From the NCBI GenBank assembly GCA_023461275.1, contig JAEYMI010000022.1:54633-118632 (forward strand): 64,000 bases of DNA, written 5' to 3'. The position numbers were made by a program, and so were the translations under genes. Of the stretch, positions 46,748 to 55,823 are shown piece by piece. A model generated the notes under the pieces. It was not told the DNA's origin. It searched no databases and worked only from the letters and a program-made list of their open reading frames with translations. Position 1 is the stretch's first letter. Each line of letters begins with the position of its first letter. The stretch comes from Actinomycetes bacterium (GTDB taxonomy: Bacteria; Actinomycetota; Actinomycetes; Mycobacteriales; Mycobacteriaceae).

Positions 46748-46829
46748 TGATCGAGTAGCCGCGCGTGAGCGAAGCGAACACGCAGCGTATCGAGATCGGT
46801 TGTGGCACAATTAGTTTCGATACGGGCCC
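46748..46829. repeat. REP-like palindromic element
   Basis: CTGATCGAGTAGCCGCGCG with GCGTATCGAGATCGG is followed by GTTTCGATACGGGCCCACC in the opposite sense. It has the same arrangement as the element between phoU and pstB. Confidence 0.6.
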
Positions 46830-46849
46830 ACCCGACCGGCATGAGGCGT

Positions 46850-48163
46850 TCACGCACTCCGACGCCGACGCCACCGATCCGACCACGCGAGGTACAGGTT
46901 CTTCTTTGGCAGCGCGCTGTAGACGACGCTGCCGAGCATGATGACGACCGATCCGTAGTTGGTCGGGATGCCACGTTCGGGTCGACGACCGGGCCGCAGC
47001 GTGCCGTCGGCGGCCACCGACACCGGCCGCCCTTCCCGAGCCTCGACTCGTTCACCGACGACCGAAAAGACTTGTCCCCGATCGGCATTCGCGTCCACTG
47101 GGAGCGCCACCGCAGTTCCGGGCATCACCTCGGTCAGTCGCGGCTCACCGTCGACGTGGTGGCTCACCGCAATCCACGACGACGACCCGTTACGCACCGT
47201 CATCGTCGAAGCGCCCGAACGGAATTGGTAGGAGATGTTCTCCTCGCGAGCATCAAGGTAGATCTGCTGCACGTACGGGCTATCGTTGTCCGGGCTCGAC
47301 GGCGTCAGGTAGCGGAAGTCGAGAAAGTCGCGTTGGGTGGGCAGCGGCAGTTCGCTGGGCATCACCACGCCGCCGCAGATCCAGAGTGCTCCGAGCAGCG
47401 CGGGCGCGCCGTCGACCCGCGCCGCCTGCACATAACAGACCGCGTCGCCGGCAGGCACCGGCGCACTCTCACCCGGGCCGACCTCCACCATGTCCAGTGG
47501 GCCGTCGGTACCGATGGTCAGCACCGCGATCGGTCCGTCGCCGCGGTTGTGCACGGCCACCTCGCCATTGGTGACGGTATGAAAAACGCTGCGGCCCAAC
47601 GGCTCCAGGAAAACAAACTCGGGTGCCGTCGACGTTGCGAAGTCGGCGTCGCCGGGCTTCCAGTAGTCGCCGCGCGGATCGACTTCAGACCAGTCGAGCT
47701 CGCCAGAGTCGGGGCCGTCGAGGACGAATTCCGGCTGACCGTCGTTCATGGCAATCTGTCCGATCATCACCGGGCGGCCGTCGACGCGGTCGCTCTGCAG
47801 CAAGTGGAACTCGGCGTCGGGAAGCACCTCCGACGATCCGCTCGGCAGATACGTGAACGAACTACCCGCGGTGCCGGTCAATCGCGGCATCGACAACACC
47901 GCCACGTCTGATCGGCCCTGATTCCGCAGCGCGATCCGTCGTGTACCGGGCACCCACGCGTACGTCAGGCCGGTCGCGTGGCCGATGACCCAGGTGCCGG
48001 CGCCGTCGTCGGTCCAGGATCGGTCGTCGGGAGTGAGGAAGCGTTTGGACAGGTCAGCGACCGACGGTGATGCGGGTTCGGCGCTTTGGGTGCCGGACCA
48101 CGCCACGACGTCGGGTCCCGTCGGTTGAGGGAGCGCCATTGCTGCGCTGCGGGTGGTGGCCAT
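46850..48163 (-). CDS. Unknown protein, 437 residues, beta-rich
   Basis: I do not recognise this protein. ATG 48163 is chosen because a perfect AAGGAG lies 8 bp upstream; the open frame continues upstream without such a signal. It appears rich in beta strands, with repeated patterns of hydrophobic strands and turns (WVPGTRRIALRNQGRSDVAV, FHTVTNGEVAVHNRGDGPIAVL, STMTVRNGSSSWIAVSHH) suggesting two or more similar sandwich domains. No signal peptide or membrane segment is seen. The C-terminus ends in a basic run. A leader peptide and large stems upstream (48409-48568) may control it. Confidence 0.65.
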   Translation of the reverse strand: MATTRSAAMALPQPTGPDVVAWSGTQSAEPASPSVADLSKRFLTPDDRSWTDDGAGTWVIGHATGLTYAWVPGTRRIALRNQGRSDVAVLSMPRLTGTAGSSFTYLPSGSSEVLPDAEFHLLQSDRVDGRPVMIGQIAMNDGQPEFVLDGPDSGELDWSEVDPRGDYWKPGDADFATSTAPEFVFLEPLGRSVFHTVTNGEVAVHNRGDGPIAVLTIGTDGPLDMVEVGPGESAPVPAGDAVCYVQAARVDGAPALLGALWICGGVVMPSELPLPTQRDFLDFRYLTPSSPDNDSPYVQQIYLDAREENISYQFRSGASTMTVRNGSSSWIAVSHHVDGEPRLTEVMPGTAVALPVDANADRGQVFSVVGERVEAREGRPVSVAADGTLRPGRRPERGIPTNYGSVVIMLGSVVYSALPKKNLYLAWSDRWRRRRSA

Positions 48164-48408
48164 CGCCGATCTCCTTGACTGCCGTACTTCACCAGGGCTG
48201 CTGCCCTGCGGCGGGTTCGCCCGAGGGTTTCCAGGCACCGCGCCTGCCTGCCAGTTCAGTCCGAGGTCACCGTTGGGGCACGAGTAGCGAACTACTCGAA
48301 TAACGAATCGCCGAATAAGTGAACTGCGTTACATACACCTACCGACACTCCCCTCACCGAACGACACGCCGTGCTAGCAGGTATTCGCACGGGCCCCGGA
48401 CATGGATC

Positions 48409-48568
48409 GGCCCCCGCATCGCCCTTGCGGGCTGAACCGACTCAGACTGCGTCGGGATGCGGGGGCCGGGTGACCACCTGGGATTCGCTGGCGCGAACCG
48501 CTGGGGTCAGCGCTAGCGGATGGTCACCTCACGTGTCCGTATGTCATACAACTTCAGACCACCTCCTT
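48409..48568 (-). promoter_or_regulatory. Candidate attenuator: leader ORF with perfect ribosome site and stem-loops
   Basis: On the minus strand, AAGGAGGT (48561-48568) precedes a TTG-started 12-codon ORF (48513-48551, LYDIRTREVTIR). GGTGACCA inside the ORF (48521-48528) can pair perfectly with TGGTCACC made from 48468-48475. Further on is a 12-bp stem, GGCCCCCGCATC paired with GATGCGGGGGCC (48409-48420 and 48455-48466). A stem whose one arm is in leader codons is typical of ribosome-controlled attenuation. The next gene on this strand starts at 48163. Confidence 0.45.
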
Positions 48569-48637
48569 CCTGTGTACGGACGAAACTACGCCCGGCTTTC
48601 GGAGGCGGCAACCGATTATTCGTCGAGGTTCTACATC

Positions 48638-49618
48638 TCAGAACCCCTCCGGCTCCCGCGGTGTGTAGGCCGATTCGAGCAGTGCGACATCGTCATCGGA
48701 CAACGTCAGCCGCAGCGACTCGATCGCGTCGGAGAGGTGGGCCGGTTTCGTCGCGCCGATGATCGGAGCGGTCACTACCGACTGCTGCCGCACCCAGGTC
48801 AGCGCCACCTGTGCTTTCGACACGCCGTGCCGGGCGGCGACCTCTGCAACGGCGCTGATGATCGAGCGATTGGACTCCTCGGTCTGGCGATACAACGATC
48901 CGAGGAGGTGATCACTGCCGGCGCGCGACGTCGTCGACGAGCCCGGGTCGCGCGTGAGCATGCCGCGGGCCAGCGGACTCCACACCAGAACCCCGACGCC
49001 GGAGTCTGCGCAGAACGGGTGCATTTCGCGTTCCTCCTCGCGTTGGAGCAGGTTGTACTGGTCCTGCATCGAGATGAAGCGGGTCCAGCCGCCGAGCTCG
49101 GCTGTGTGCTGGGCTTTCGCGAACTGCCAGGCCCGCATCGACGACGCACCGAGGTAGCGCACCTTGCCGGCCCGCACCACGTCGTCAAGCGTCTGCATCG
49201 TTTCCTCGATCGGCGTGTTCGGGTCCCAGCGATGAATTTGGTAGAGGTCGAGATAGTCGGTGCCCAGCCGTCGTAGGCTCTCGTCGATCTGCCACAGAAT
49301 GTGCTTCCGTGACAGACCAGAACCGTTGGGCCCCTTGCCCATCGGATAGAAGACCTTGCTGGCGATCACCACCTCGTCGCGCCTGGCGAACTCCGCGAGG
49401 AGTCGGCCGGTGATCTCTTCGCTGGTGCCGTCGGAGTACATGTTCGCGGTATCGAACGTGGTGATGCCGGCCTCGAGTGCGGCACGGTAGAACGGCTTGG
49501 CCTCGTCGTAGGGCATGGTCCATGGGTGCGTGCCGCGCGCCGGATCGCCAAAGCTCATGCAGCCGAAGACCAGTTCCGAGATCTCCAAACCGCTGGTACC
49601 CAACCGTCGGTAGTCCAT
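48638..49618 (-). CDS. Aldo/keto reductase
   Basis: This 326-residue NADPH-dependent aldo/keto reductase forms a TIM barrel. It starts MDYRRLGTSGLEISELVFG and shows TFDTANMYSDGTSEE (catalytic Asp and Tyr), VIASKVF (Lys), LYQIHRWDP (His), and the cofactor-binding IIGATKPAHLSDAI near the C-terminus. The substrate is unknown. It is divergent from an XRE/MmyB-type regulator with a perfect 25-bp palindrome between them, so it is the likely target of that regulator. Confidence 0.93.
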   Translation of the reverse strand: MDYRRLGTSGLEISELVFGCMSFGDPARGTHPWTMPYDEAKPFYRAALEAGITTFDTANMYSDGTSEEITGRLLAEFARRDEVVIASKVFYPMGKGPNGSGLSRKHILWQIDESLRRLGTDYLDLYQIHRWDPNTPIEETMQTLDDVVRAGKVRYLGASSMRAWQFAKAQHTAELGGWTRFISMQDQYNLLQREEEREMHPFCADSGVGVLVWSPLARGMLTRDPGSSTTSRAGSDHLLGSLYRQTEESNRSIISAVAEVAARHGVSKAQVALTWVRQQSVVTAPIIGATKPAHLSDAIESLRLTLSDDDVALLESAYTPREPEGF

Positions 49619-49705
49619 GTGTTGCCTTCCCTTTTCGATCGCCTCAGCGTCTCATCGCCACCGACGATCATCGCCGTGAAGTCTCCGTTCCGGAAGGCCG
49701 TGGTC

Positions 49706-49730
49706 ATCCTGGGTGTCGGACACCCAGGAT
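49706..49730. promoter_or_regulatory. Perfect 25-bp palindromic operator
   Basis: ATCCTGGGTGTC (49706-49717), one central G, then GACACCCAGGAT (49719-49730): a perfect 12-bp inverted repeat. It lies between the divergent aldo/keto reductase and regulator genes, 88 bp from the first and about 20 bp from the second, so the regulator probably controls both. Confidence 0.8.
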
Positions 49731-49750
49731 CGACGCGGCAGAATGGAGTG

Positions 49751-50548
49751 GTGTCAGAACCTGGGCAGTTGGGGGCTTACCTCCGGACTCGACGAGCATC
49801 GCTCACGCCCGACGACGTCGGTATGGCCACCACAACCGGAGCACGACGAACCGCCGGGTTGCGTCGGGAGGAGGTGGCAGTCCTCGCCGGGATCAGCGTC
49901 GACTATTACACCCGCATCGAGCAGGGCCGCGAACGTCGGCCCAGCCGCGGCGTTCTCGACAGCCTCTCCGACGCACTGCACCTGCCCGCCGACGACCGCC
50001 GCCACCTTCACGACCTGGCCGCAGCCATTGCGCATCCACCGGCCGACGGAGCGCCCGTCCCGGTGACCGAGGTACGTCCCGCGATCACCGCGATCCTGGC
50101 GAGCGTGCGACCGTCGCCGGCATATGTGGTCAACCGGATCGGCGACATGATCAACGCAAACCCGGAGGGAATCAACCTCTTTCACGGTATCGCCGACTAC
50201 CCACCCGGCGAGCGGAACACCGTCCGATACACTTTCACTCATCCTCGGGCACGGACCTTGTTTGTCGACTGGGATGAGGCCGCACGATCGAGCGTCGCGC
50301 AGTTACGCGCGGCGAACGCTGCGTGGCCAGATGATCGATATCTGACTGCTCTCGTCGACCAGGTGGGTGCCGAAGCACCGGAGTTCCGGAGCCTCTGGGA
50401 GCAGCACGCCGTCGGCCGTCGACGACACACGATCAAACGATTCCGCCACCCTGATCTCGGTGCGGTCGAATTCGACTTCGAAACCATGCACCTTCCCGAC
50501 GATCAGCTCCGGATGTCGATCTACACCTCACCCCGACCGCTGACCTGA
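49751..50548 (+). CDS. XRE-family regulator with MmyB-like ligand domain
   Basis: This 265-residue regulator has an N-terminal helix-turn-helix (LGAYLRTRRASLTP, TAGLRREEVAVLAGISVDYYTRIEQGRE) and a C-terminal MmyB-like PAS-type domain (SPAYVVNRIGDMINANPEG, RYTFTHPRARTLFVDWDEAA, RFRHPDLGAVEFDFETM). Members of this family often regulate a neighbouring oxidoreductase and may bind fatty acids. GTG 49751 or 49748 is the likely start; the open frame upstream overlaps the operator. It probably binds the 25-bp palindrome. Confidence 0.88.
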   Translation: MSEPGQLGAYLRTRRASLTPDDVGMATTTGARRTAGLRREEVAVLAGISVDYYTRIEQGRERRPSRGVLDSLSDALHLPADDRRHLHDLAAAIAHPPADGAPVPVTEVRPAITAILASVRPSPAYVVNRIGDMINANPEGINLFHGIADYPPGERNTVRYTFTHPRARTLFVDWDEAARSSVAQLRAANAAWPDDRYLTALVDQVGAEAPEFRSLWEQHAVGRRRHTIKRFRHPDLGAVEFDFETMHLPDDQLRMSIYTSPRPLT

Positions 50549-50558
50549 CCGCAATCGC

Positions 50559-50792
50559 CTACTGCACATCCGAATCCGGCGGCGCGGCACGGTAGCTGCG
50601 GCCGGTTTCGACGTCGACGACGCCGTCGAGATCCTGCAATGCAGGTCGGCAACTGGCCGGGGCCGATCCGCAGATGATGCCGATGTTGTCGAGTACCTCA
50701 CTCACGTGCATGCCGACGGCACGTGCGGCGTCGGCGACGTCGTGGATCTGGGCGACGTGATCGTCGTCGACGGTCAGCGTGATGTCGTGCAC
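50559..50792 (-). CDS. Small I9-like protein, partner of subtilase
   Basis: This 77-residue protein, MHDITLTVDDDHVAQIHDVADAARAVG onwards, has the spacing of peptidase-inhibitor I9 / subtilisin propeptide folds: strand, helix, then a strand pair with IGIICGSAP and a final DGVVDVETGRSYRAAPPDS. Automatic pipelines sometimes name such proteins ketohydroxyglutarate aldolase, which the size does not support. It starts 46 bp after the stop of the serine peptidase on the same strand, so it may act as a separate chaperone or inhibitor of it. Moderate confidence in the function. Confidence 0.6.
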   Translation of the reverse strand: MHDITLTVDDDHVAQIHDVADAARAVGMHVSEVLDNIGIICGSAPASCRPALQDLDGVVDVETGRSYRAAPPDSDVQ

Positions 50793-50838
50793 GGGTTTCA
50801 GGCTACGCCGAGCTGGTCGGAAGGCGATTTCTTTGGCG

Positions 50839-52131
<1,293 letters not shown>

Positions 52132-52441
52132 CGACGACACTATGCGGGAGCACTGACACCGGTCCACGCCATCGACTTGAGCTGTGCCACTGCCAGGCGT
52201 GCGACCCCCTACTGGTCAAACGGTCCCCTGCTACTCGAGCGGCCCGCCCCTGCTGGGCGAGCGGTGTAACGAGACCACCCCAGAAATTCCCCCATAGGGC
52301 ATGAATAAACACTTTCTGCAAGTTATCCGAAAGCCACAGATGCGCCATTTATGCAAGGCTTTATCTATAAAGTTGTTAATTTGACAAGCACCAATTCCGC
52401 TCATACCTTTCACTCGGTCACCTGCAATTTCGGAGGGTTAC
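52132..52441. promoter_or_regulatory. AT-rich upstream region of the MFS gene
   Basis: The region contains no supported gene. From about 52260 it is much AT-richer than its surroundings. It contains CTTTATCTATAAAG, an inverted repeat with a 2-bp centre (near 52359-52372), a candidate operator for a TetR- or MarR-type repressor. The ribosome site GGAGG is at 52432-52436. Confidence 0.5.
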
Positions 52442-53998
52442 ATGGAATTGTCGTCATACATATCCGAGTCCAGAAAGCGAAGCATTCTGGCAGTCCTCAT
52501 GATTTCCTCGGTGCTGATCTGGTTGGACAACACGGTGCTGAGTATCGCTCTGGAGACCCTGGCCGACCCGGCCCGCGGTTTGGGCGCTACTCCGGCCGAA
52601 TTGCAATGGGCAACAGGTGCTTACACCCTTGTCTTTGCGACTCTGATGTTCACTGCCGGCGCCTTGGGCGACAGCTACGGGCACCGATCAATGCTCGGAT
52701 TGGGCCTGGTGGTCTTTGCCTGTGCTTCCATCTGGGCTGCCTACGCAGCGAATCCAGGTCAACTGATTGCCGCACGAGCCTTGATGGGTGCCGGGGCCGC
52801 CTTCATCATGCCCGCCAACTTTGCCATTCTGTTGTGGACTTTCACCGGCCCTGGCCGCGCAACCGCAATCGCCATTTCGTCGACGAACGCTGGAATCGGT
52901 ATGGCGGCTGGGCCAGTGGTGGCAGGAGCGCTACTCAGTCATTTCTGGTGGGGATCCATCTTCTTGATCAATGTTCCCATTGTTGTGCTGGCGCTGGTGG
53001 GAACCCTTGCCCTCGTTCCGAACTTCCGAACTCCCTCGGCTCGTTCGCTCGACCCGCTTGGAATGGTGCTTTCCATCGCCGGCCTTGCGTCCTTGTGTTA
53101 CGGGCTCATTCACGCCGGGCAGGTGACGAGATGGAAAGCGGCGGGCGTGTGGGCGCCCATCATCCTCGGGACCATCCTGCTGACCTTGTTTCTCGTGGTC
53201 GAGCTGAGGACGGATGCACCCAGTTTCAATCCTCGGCTGTTGGCCCGTCGAACATTCGGTGGCGCGAATGCCGCCATGGCACTGCTCTTCTTCTCCGTTG
53301 CCGCGATCACGTTCTACAACGCCTTCTATATGCAAGGCGCGCTTGGGTTCTCGCCGATGAAGGCAGGGTTGGCGAATATTCCCACCGCGATCGGGGCCGT
53401 GGTCGGCGCACCGCTCGGTGCCCGCCTGGTCCGGACGTGGTCTTTGCGGCAGGTCGCGATCCCGTCCTTCCTCGTTGCAGCGGCCACCATGGGCGCGTAC
53501 ACGCTGCTGAACCAAACCACATCGCTCACGTGGGTCGCGACACTCCTGTTCGTGCAGGGCCTCACAGTGGGAATGGTGATGGGGCCCGTGACCGGCGCAC
53601 TGCTCAGCACCCTTCCGCTGGAGGAGTCAGGTACTGGTTCAGCGATCACGAACACGGTCCGGCAAGCCGGCAGCGTCATGGGAATCGCAGTGGGCGGCAC
53701 CATCATGTCCATTGCCTACCGCGGGGCGATCGAACCTTGGCTCGCCGGGATTGCGCCCAGCCAGGCCGACCGCGCCCGAATATCGGCCGAGCAAGCCCGG
53801 AATCTGGCCGACACCCATGACCTGCCTGACCTCCACAGTGCCGCCGATGCCGCCTTCATCCATGCGATGCACGTCGGAGCAGCGTGGATCGCCGGCGCGA
53901 CGCTGGTAGGCGCGGCTATCTTGGCCTTCGCATTGCGGCCTGGTGCGCAACCTCGACGACCCGACATCCGGCAGGTACGTCGACCTGCTGATGCGTGA
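52442..53998 (+). CDS. MFS drug-efflux transporter, EmrB/QacA type
   Basis: This is a 518-residue proton-driven antiporter with about 14 membrane segments. The family motifs LDNTVLSIALETLA and GALGDSYGHRSML (motif A) are present, as is the GPVTGALLSTLP segment. Such pumps export drugs, dyes or own metabolites. The gene has less biased third positions than its neighbours, and its upstream region is AT-rich, which suggests acquisition. Its last 83 bp overlap the 3' end of cydC on the other strand; the C-terminal tail RRPDIRQVRRPADA may be read-through into that gene. No regulator gene is adjacent. Confidence 0.9.
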   Translation: MELSSYISESRKRSILAVLMISSVLIWLDNTVLSIALETLADPARGLGATPAELQWATGAYTLVFATLMFTAGALGDSYGHRSMLGLGLVVFACASIWAAYAANPGQLIAARALMGAGAAFIMPANFAILLWTFTGPGRATAIAISSTNAGIGMAAGPVVAGALLSHFWWGSIFLINVPIVVLALVGTLALVPNFRTPSARSLDPLGMVLSIAGLASLCYGLIHAGQVTRWKAAGVWAPIILGTILLTLFLVVELRTDAPSFNPRLLARRTFGGANAAMALLFFSVAAITFYNAFYMQGALGFSPMKAGLANIPTAIGAVVGAPLGARLVRTWSLRQVAIPSFLVAAATMGAYTLLNQTTSLTWVATLLFVQGLTVGMVMGPVTGALLSTLPLEESGTGSAITNTVRQAGSVMGIAVGGTIMSIAYRGAIEPWLAGIAPSQADRARISAEQARNLADTHDLPDLHSAADAAFIHAMHVGAAWIAGATLVGAAILAFALRPGAQPRRPDIRQVRRPADA

Positions 53999-55823
53999 CC
54001 ACCACGACGATCTGGTCCCGACCGAACAGGCCCGACGACGAGTCGAGGATCTCGGCCATCAACGCGTCGGCGTCGGTGGCGTCGAGGTGCTCGGTCGGTT
54101 CGTCGAGCAGGATCACCGGTGCGCCCTCGATCACCGCGCGTGCCAACAAGAGTCGACGACGCTGTCCGCCACTGATGGCATCGCCGCCACCCACGAGAGG
54201 CGTGTCGACGCCGTCGACGAGCGAGTGAACCCAGTTGTCGAGGCCCACCGCTTGCAGCGCGGCGTCGACCTCGGCGTCGGAAACATCACCGCGGGCCACC
54301 CGCAGATTTTCCTTCACCGATGTCGAGAAGATATGCGCCTCTTCGGCGAAATAGCATGTGGCCGAGGGGATATCGATGCTTTCATTGTGGACGGTGCGGC
54401 ATTCGACGGTGCCGGCGCGCGGCGCCAGGAGGCCCGCCAGCGTCAACAGCAGCGTCGACTTCCCGGAGCCACTCGGACCGACGACGACGGTTCGCGAGCC
54501 GGGCGTGAGATCGAGATCGAGACCGGCGTCGGGGCCAAGAACGTCCGACGACGGCCAGCCCCAGCGTAAGGCGTTGGCGCGCAGGGTGACCCGGCCGCGG
54601 TGGAGTGGGATGTCGGTGGAGGGGTTTGGTTGTGGGTGCGGGGTCTCGATACACCCCTCGCCTAGCGGCTCGGGGCACTCGACCAGCGACGAAGGGGCGC
54701 TGTGGGTGGACGAAGGGGCGCCGTCGACGCGAGCGAGGGCGCCGTCGGCGGACGAGCGGGCGCTGTCAACGCGAGCGAGGGCGCCGTCAACGCGAGGGAG
54801 GGCGCCGTCAACGCGAGCGAGGGCGCCGTCGACGAGGGCCATCACGCGGGCGGCGCTCTGGCGGCTGCGTTCCAGCTGGATACCGGCCTCGGTCAGTGGA
54901 CCGGTCGATTCAAAGGCCGAGAGCGGCAACAGGATCAGCACGCCGAGGATCATCGGGGTCAGGCCGTGCCCGGACGCCACGTCGGCCAACGATCCGGGCG
55001 CCGACGACGCCAGACCGATCCCGATCACCGCGGCCGCCAGCAGCGAAACCCCCAGCGCGAGTGGTGTTGCCGCAGCCGCGGCGGCCTCGATTCGCAAGCC
55101 CCGATCGGCCGCGCGCACGGCGTCGTCGTCGGCACGTCTGGCGGTGGCCAACACCGCGTCCCGACGCCGTGCCACCGCCAACTCCGGCGCGTGCCACAGC
55201 GCCGAGGTGACCGCGTCGGCGCGTACCGCCGATGCCGCCGCCGAATCGTTGATGGACCGCGCTGAGCCACGCGCCGCCAGCCACGGCGCCACCACCCCGC
55301 TGATCACCAGCGCAACAGCGAGAACGGCTGCCGCCCATAGGGATACCAAAGCCATGATGATGACCGCGGCGACACTGGTCACCAACCCGACACCGATCGG
55401 GATGACTCCGCGGATCAGCGCGTTGCCGATCTCGTCGATGTCATCTCCGATGCGCGCCAACAGATCTCCGCGACGCAGCGTGACCGAATAGGCCGGCGAA
55501 CCGGTGGCCAAGGCGAGATAGACCCGTTCGCGGGCGGTGGCCATCGCTCCCAGCGCGAGATCATGTGTGGCGAGTCGCTCGAGATAACGGAACAACCCAC
55601 GCGAAATACCCAGCGCGCGAACGGCGGTGATCGCTACCGACAGAAACAGCACCGGCGGCATCTGCCACGCGCGCGTGATCAGCCACGCCGACAACGCCGC
55701 CAGGCCCAACGCCGAGAGCGCACCGGCGACGCCGAGCAGCAACGACTTCACCACCGGCCGCCACGCCAGACCGAGGAAGCCGAAAGCCCGCACCAGCGGA
55801 TCGGGAGATCGCCTACCGGACAC
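53916..55823 (-). CDS. cydC: Thiol reductant ABC exporter subunit CydC with repeat-derived insert
   Basis: CydC is half of the CydDC exporter of cysteine and glutathione-type thiols, needed for cytochrome bd assembly. GTG 55823 overlaps the cydD stop by 11 bp and gives 635 residues, longer than the usual 530-580. The membrane domain covers about residues 15-300; the ATPase has VVGPSGSGKSTLL, ISGGQRRRLLLARAV and VILLDEPTEHLD. Between them, at residues about 330-397, is a repetitive stretch (GALARVDGALPRVDGA and so on) encoded by the 21-bp repeat array and a REP-like element. The frame is kept. Confidence 0.92.
   Translation of the reverse strand: MSGRRSPDPLVRAFGFLGLAWRPVVKSLLLGVAGALSALGLAALSAWLITRAWQMPPVLFLSVAITAVRALGISRGLFRYLERLATHDLALGAMATARERVYLALATGSPAYSVTLRRGDLLARIGDDIDEIGNALIRGVIPIGVGLVTSVAAVIIMALVSLWAAAVLAVALVISGVVAPWLAARGSARSINDSAAASAVRADAVTSALWHAPELAVARRRDAVLATARRADDDAVRAADRGLRIEAAAAAATPLALGVSLLAAAVIGIGLASSAPGSLADVASGHGLTPMILGVLILLPLSAFESTGPLTEAGIQLERSRQSAARVMALVDGALARVDGALPRVDGALARVDSARSSADGALARVDGAPSSTHSAPSSLVECPEPLGEGCIETPHPQPNPSTDIPLHRGRVTLRANALRWGWPSSDVLGPDAGLDLDLTPGSRTVVVGPSGSGKSTLLLTLAGLLAPRAGTVECRTVHNESIDIPSATCYFAEEAHIFSTSVKENLRVARGDVSDAEVDAALQAVGLDNWVHSLVDGVDTPLVGGGDAISGGQRRRLLLARAVIEGAPVILLDEPTEHLDATDADALMAEILDSSSGLFGRDQIVVVVTHQQVDVPAGCRVVEVAHQAAMRRPR
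54632..54687. repeat. REP-like sequence inside cydC
   Basis: GGGTCTCGATACACCCC and CGGGGCACTCGACC flank a GC-rich centre (CTAGCGGCT). It resembles the intergenic TCGATAC/CTCGA palindromes of this window but lies within the coding sequence of cydC, next to the 21-bp array. Confidence 0.5.
54688..54834. repeat. 21-bp tandem repeat array inside cydC, 7 units
   Basis: Seven 21-bp units of the GGGCGCCGTC family lie within the linker between the CydC membrane and ATPase domains. They are translated from the minus strand as GALARVD-type heptads. This is the only copy of the family that lies in a gene in this window. Confidence 0.88.

Noticed and set aside
50559..50792. Ketohydroxyglutarate aldolase
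   Set aside because: At 77 residues it is far too short for that enzyme and lacks its barrel and catalytic lysine pattern.
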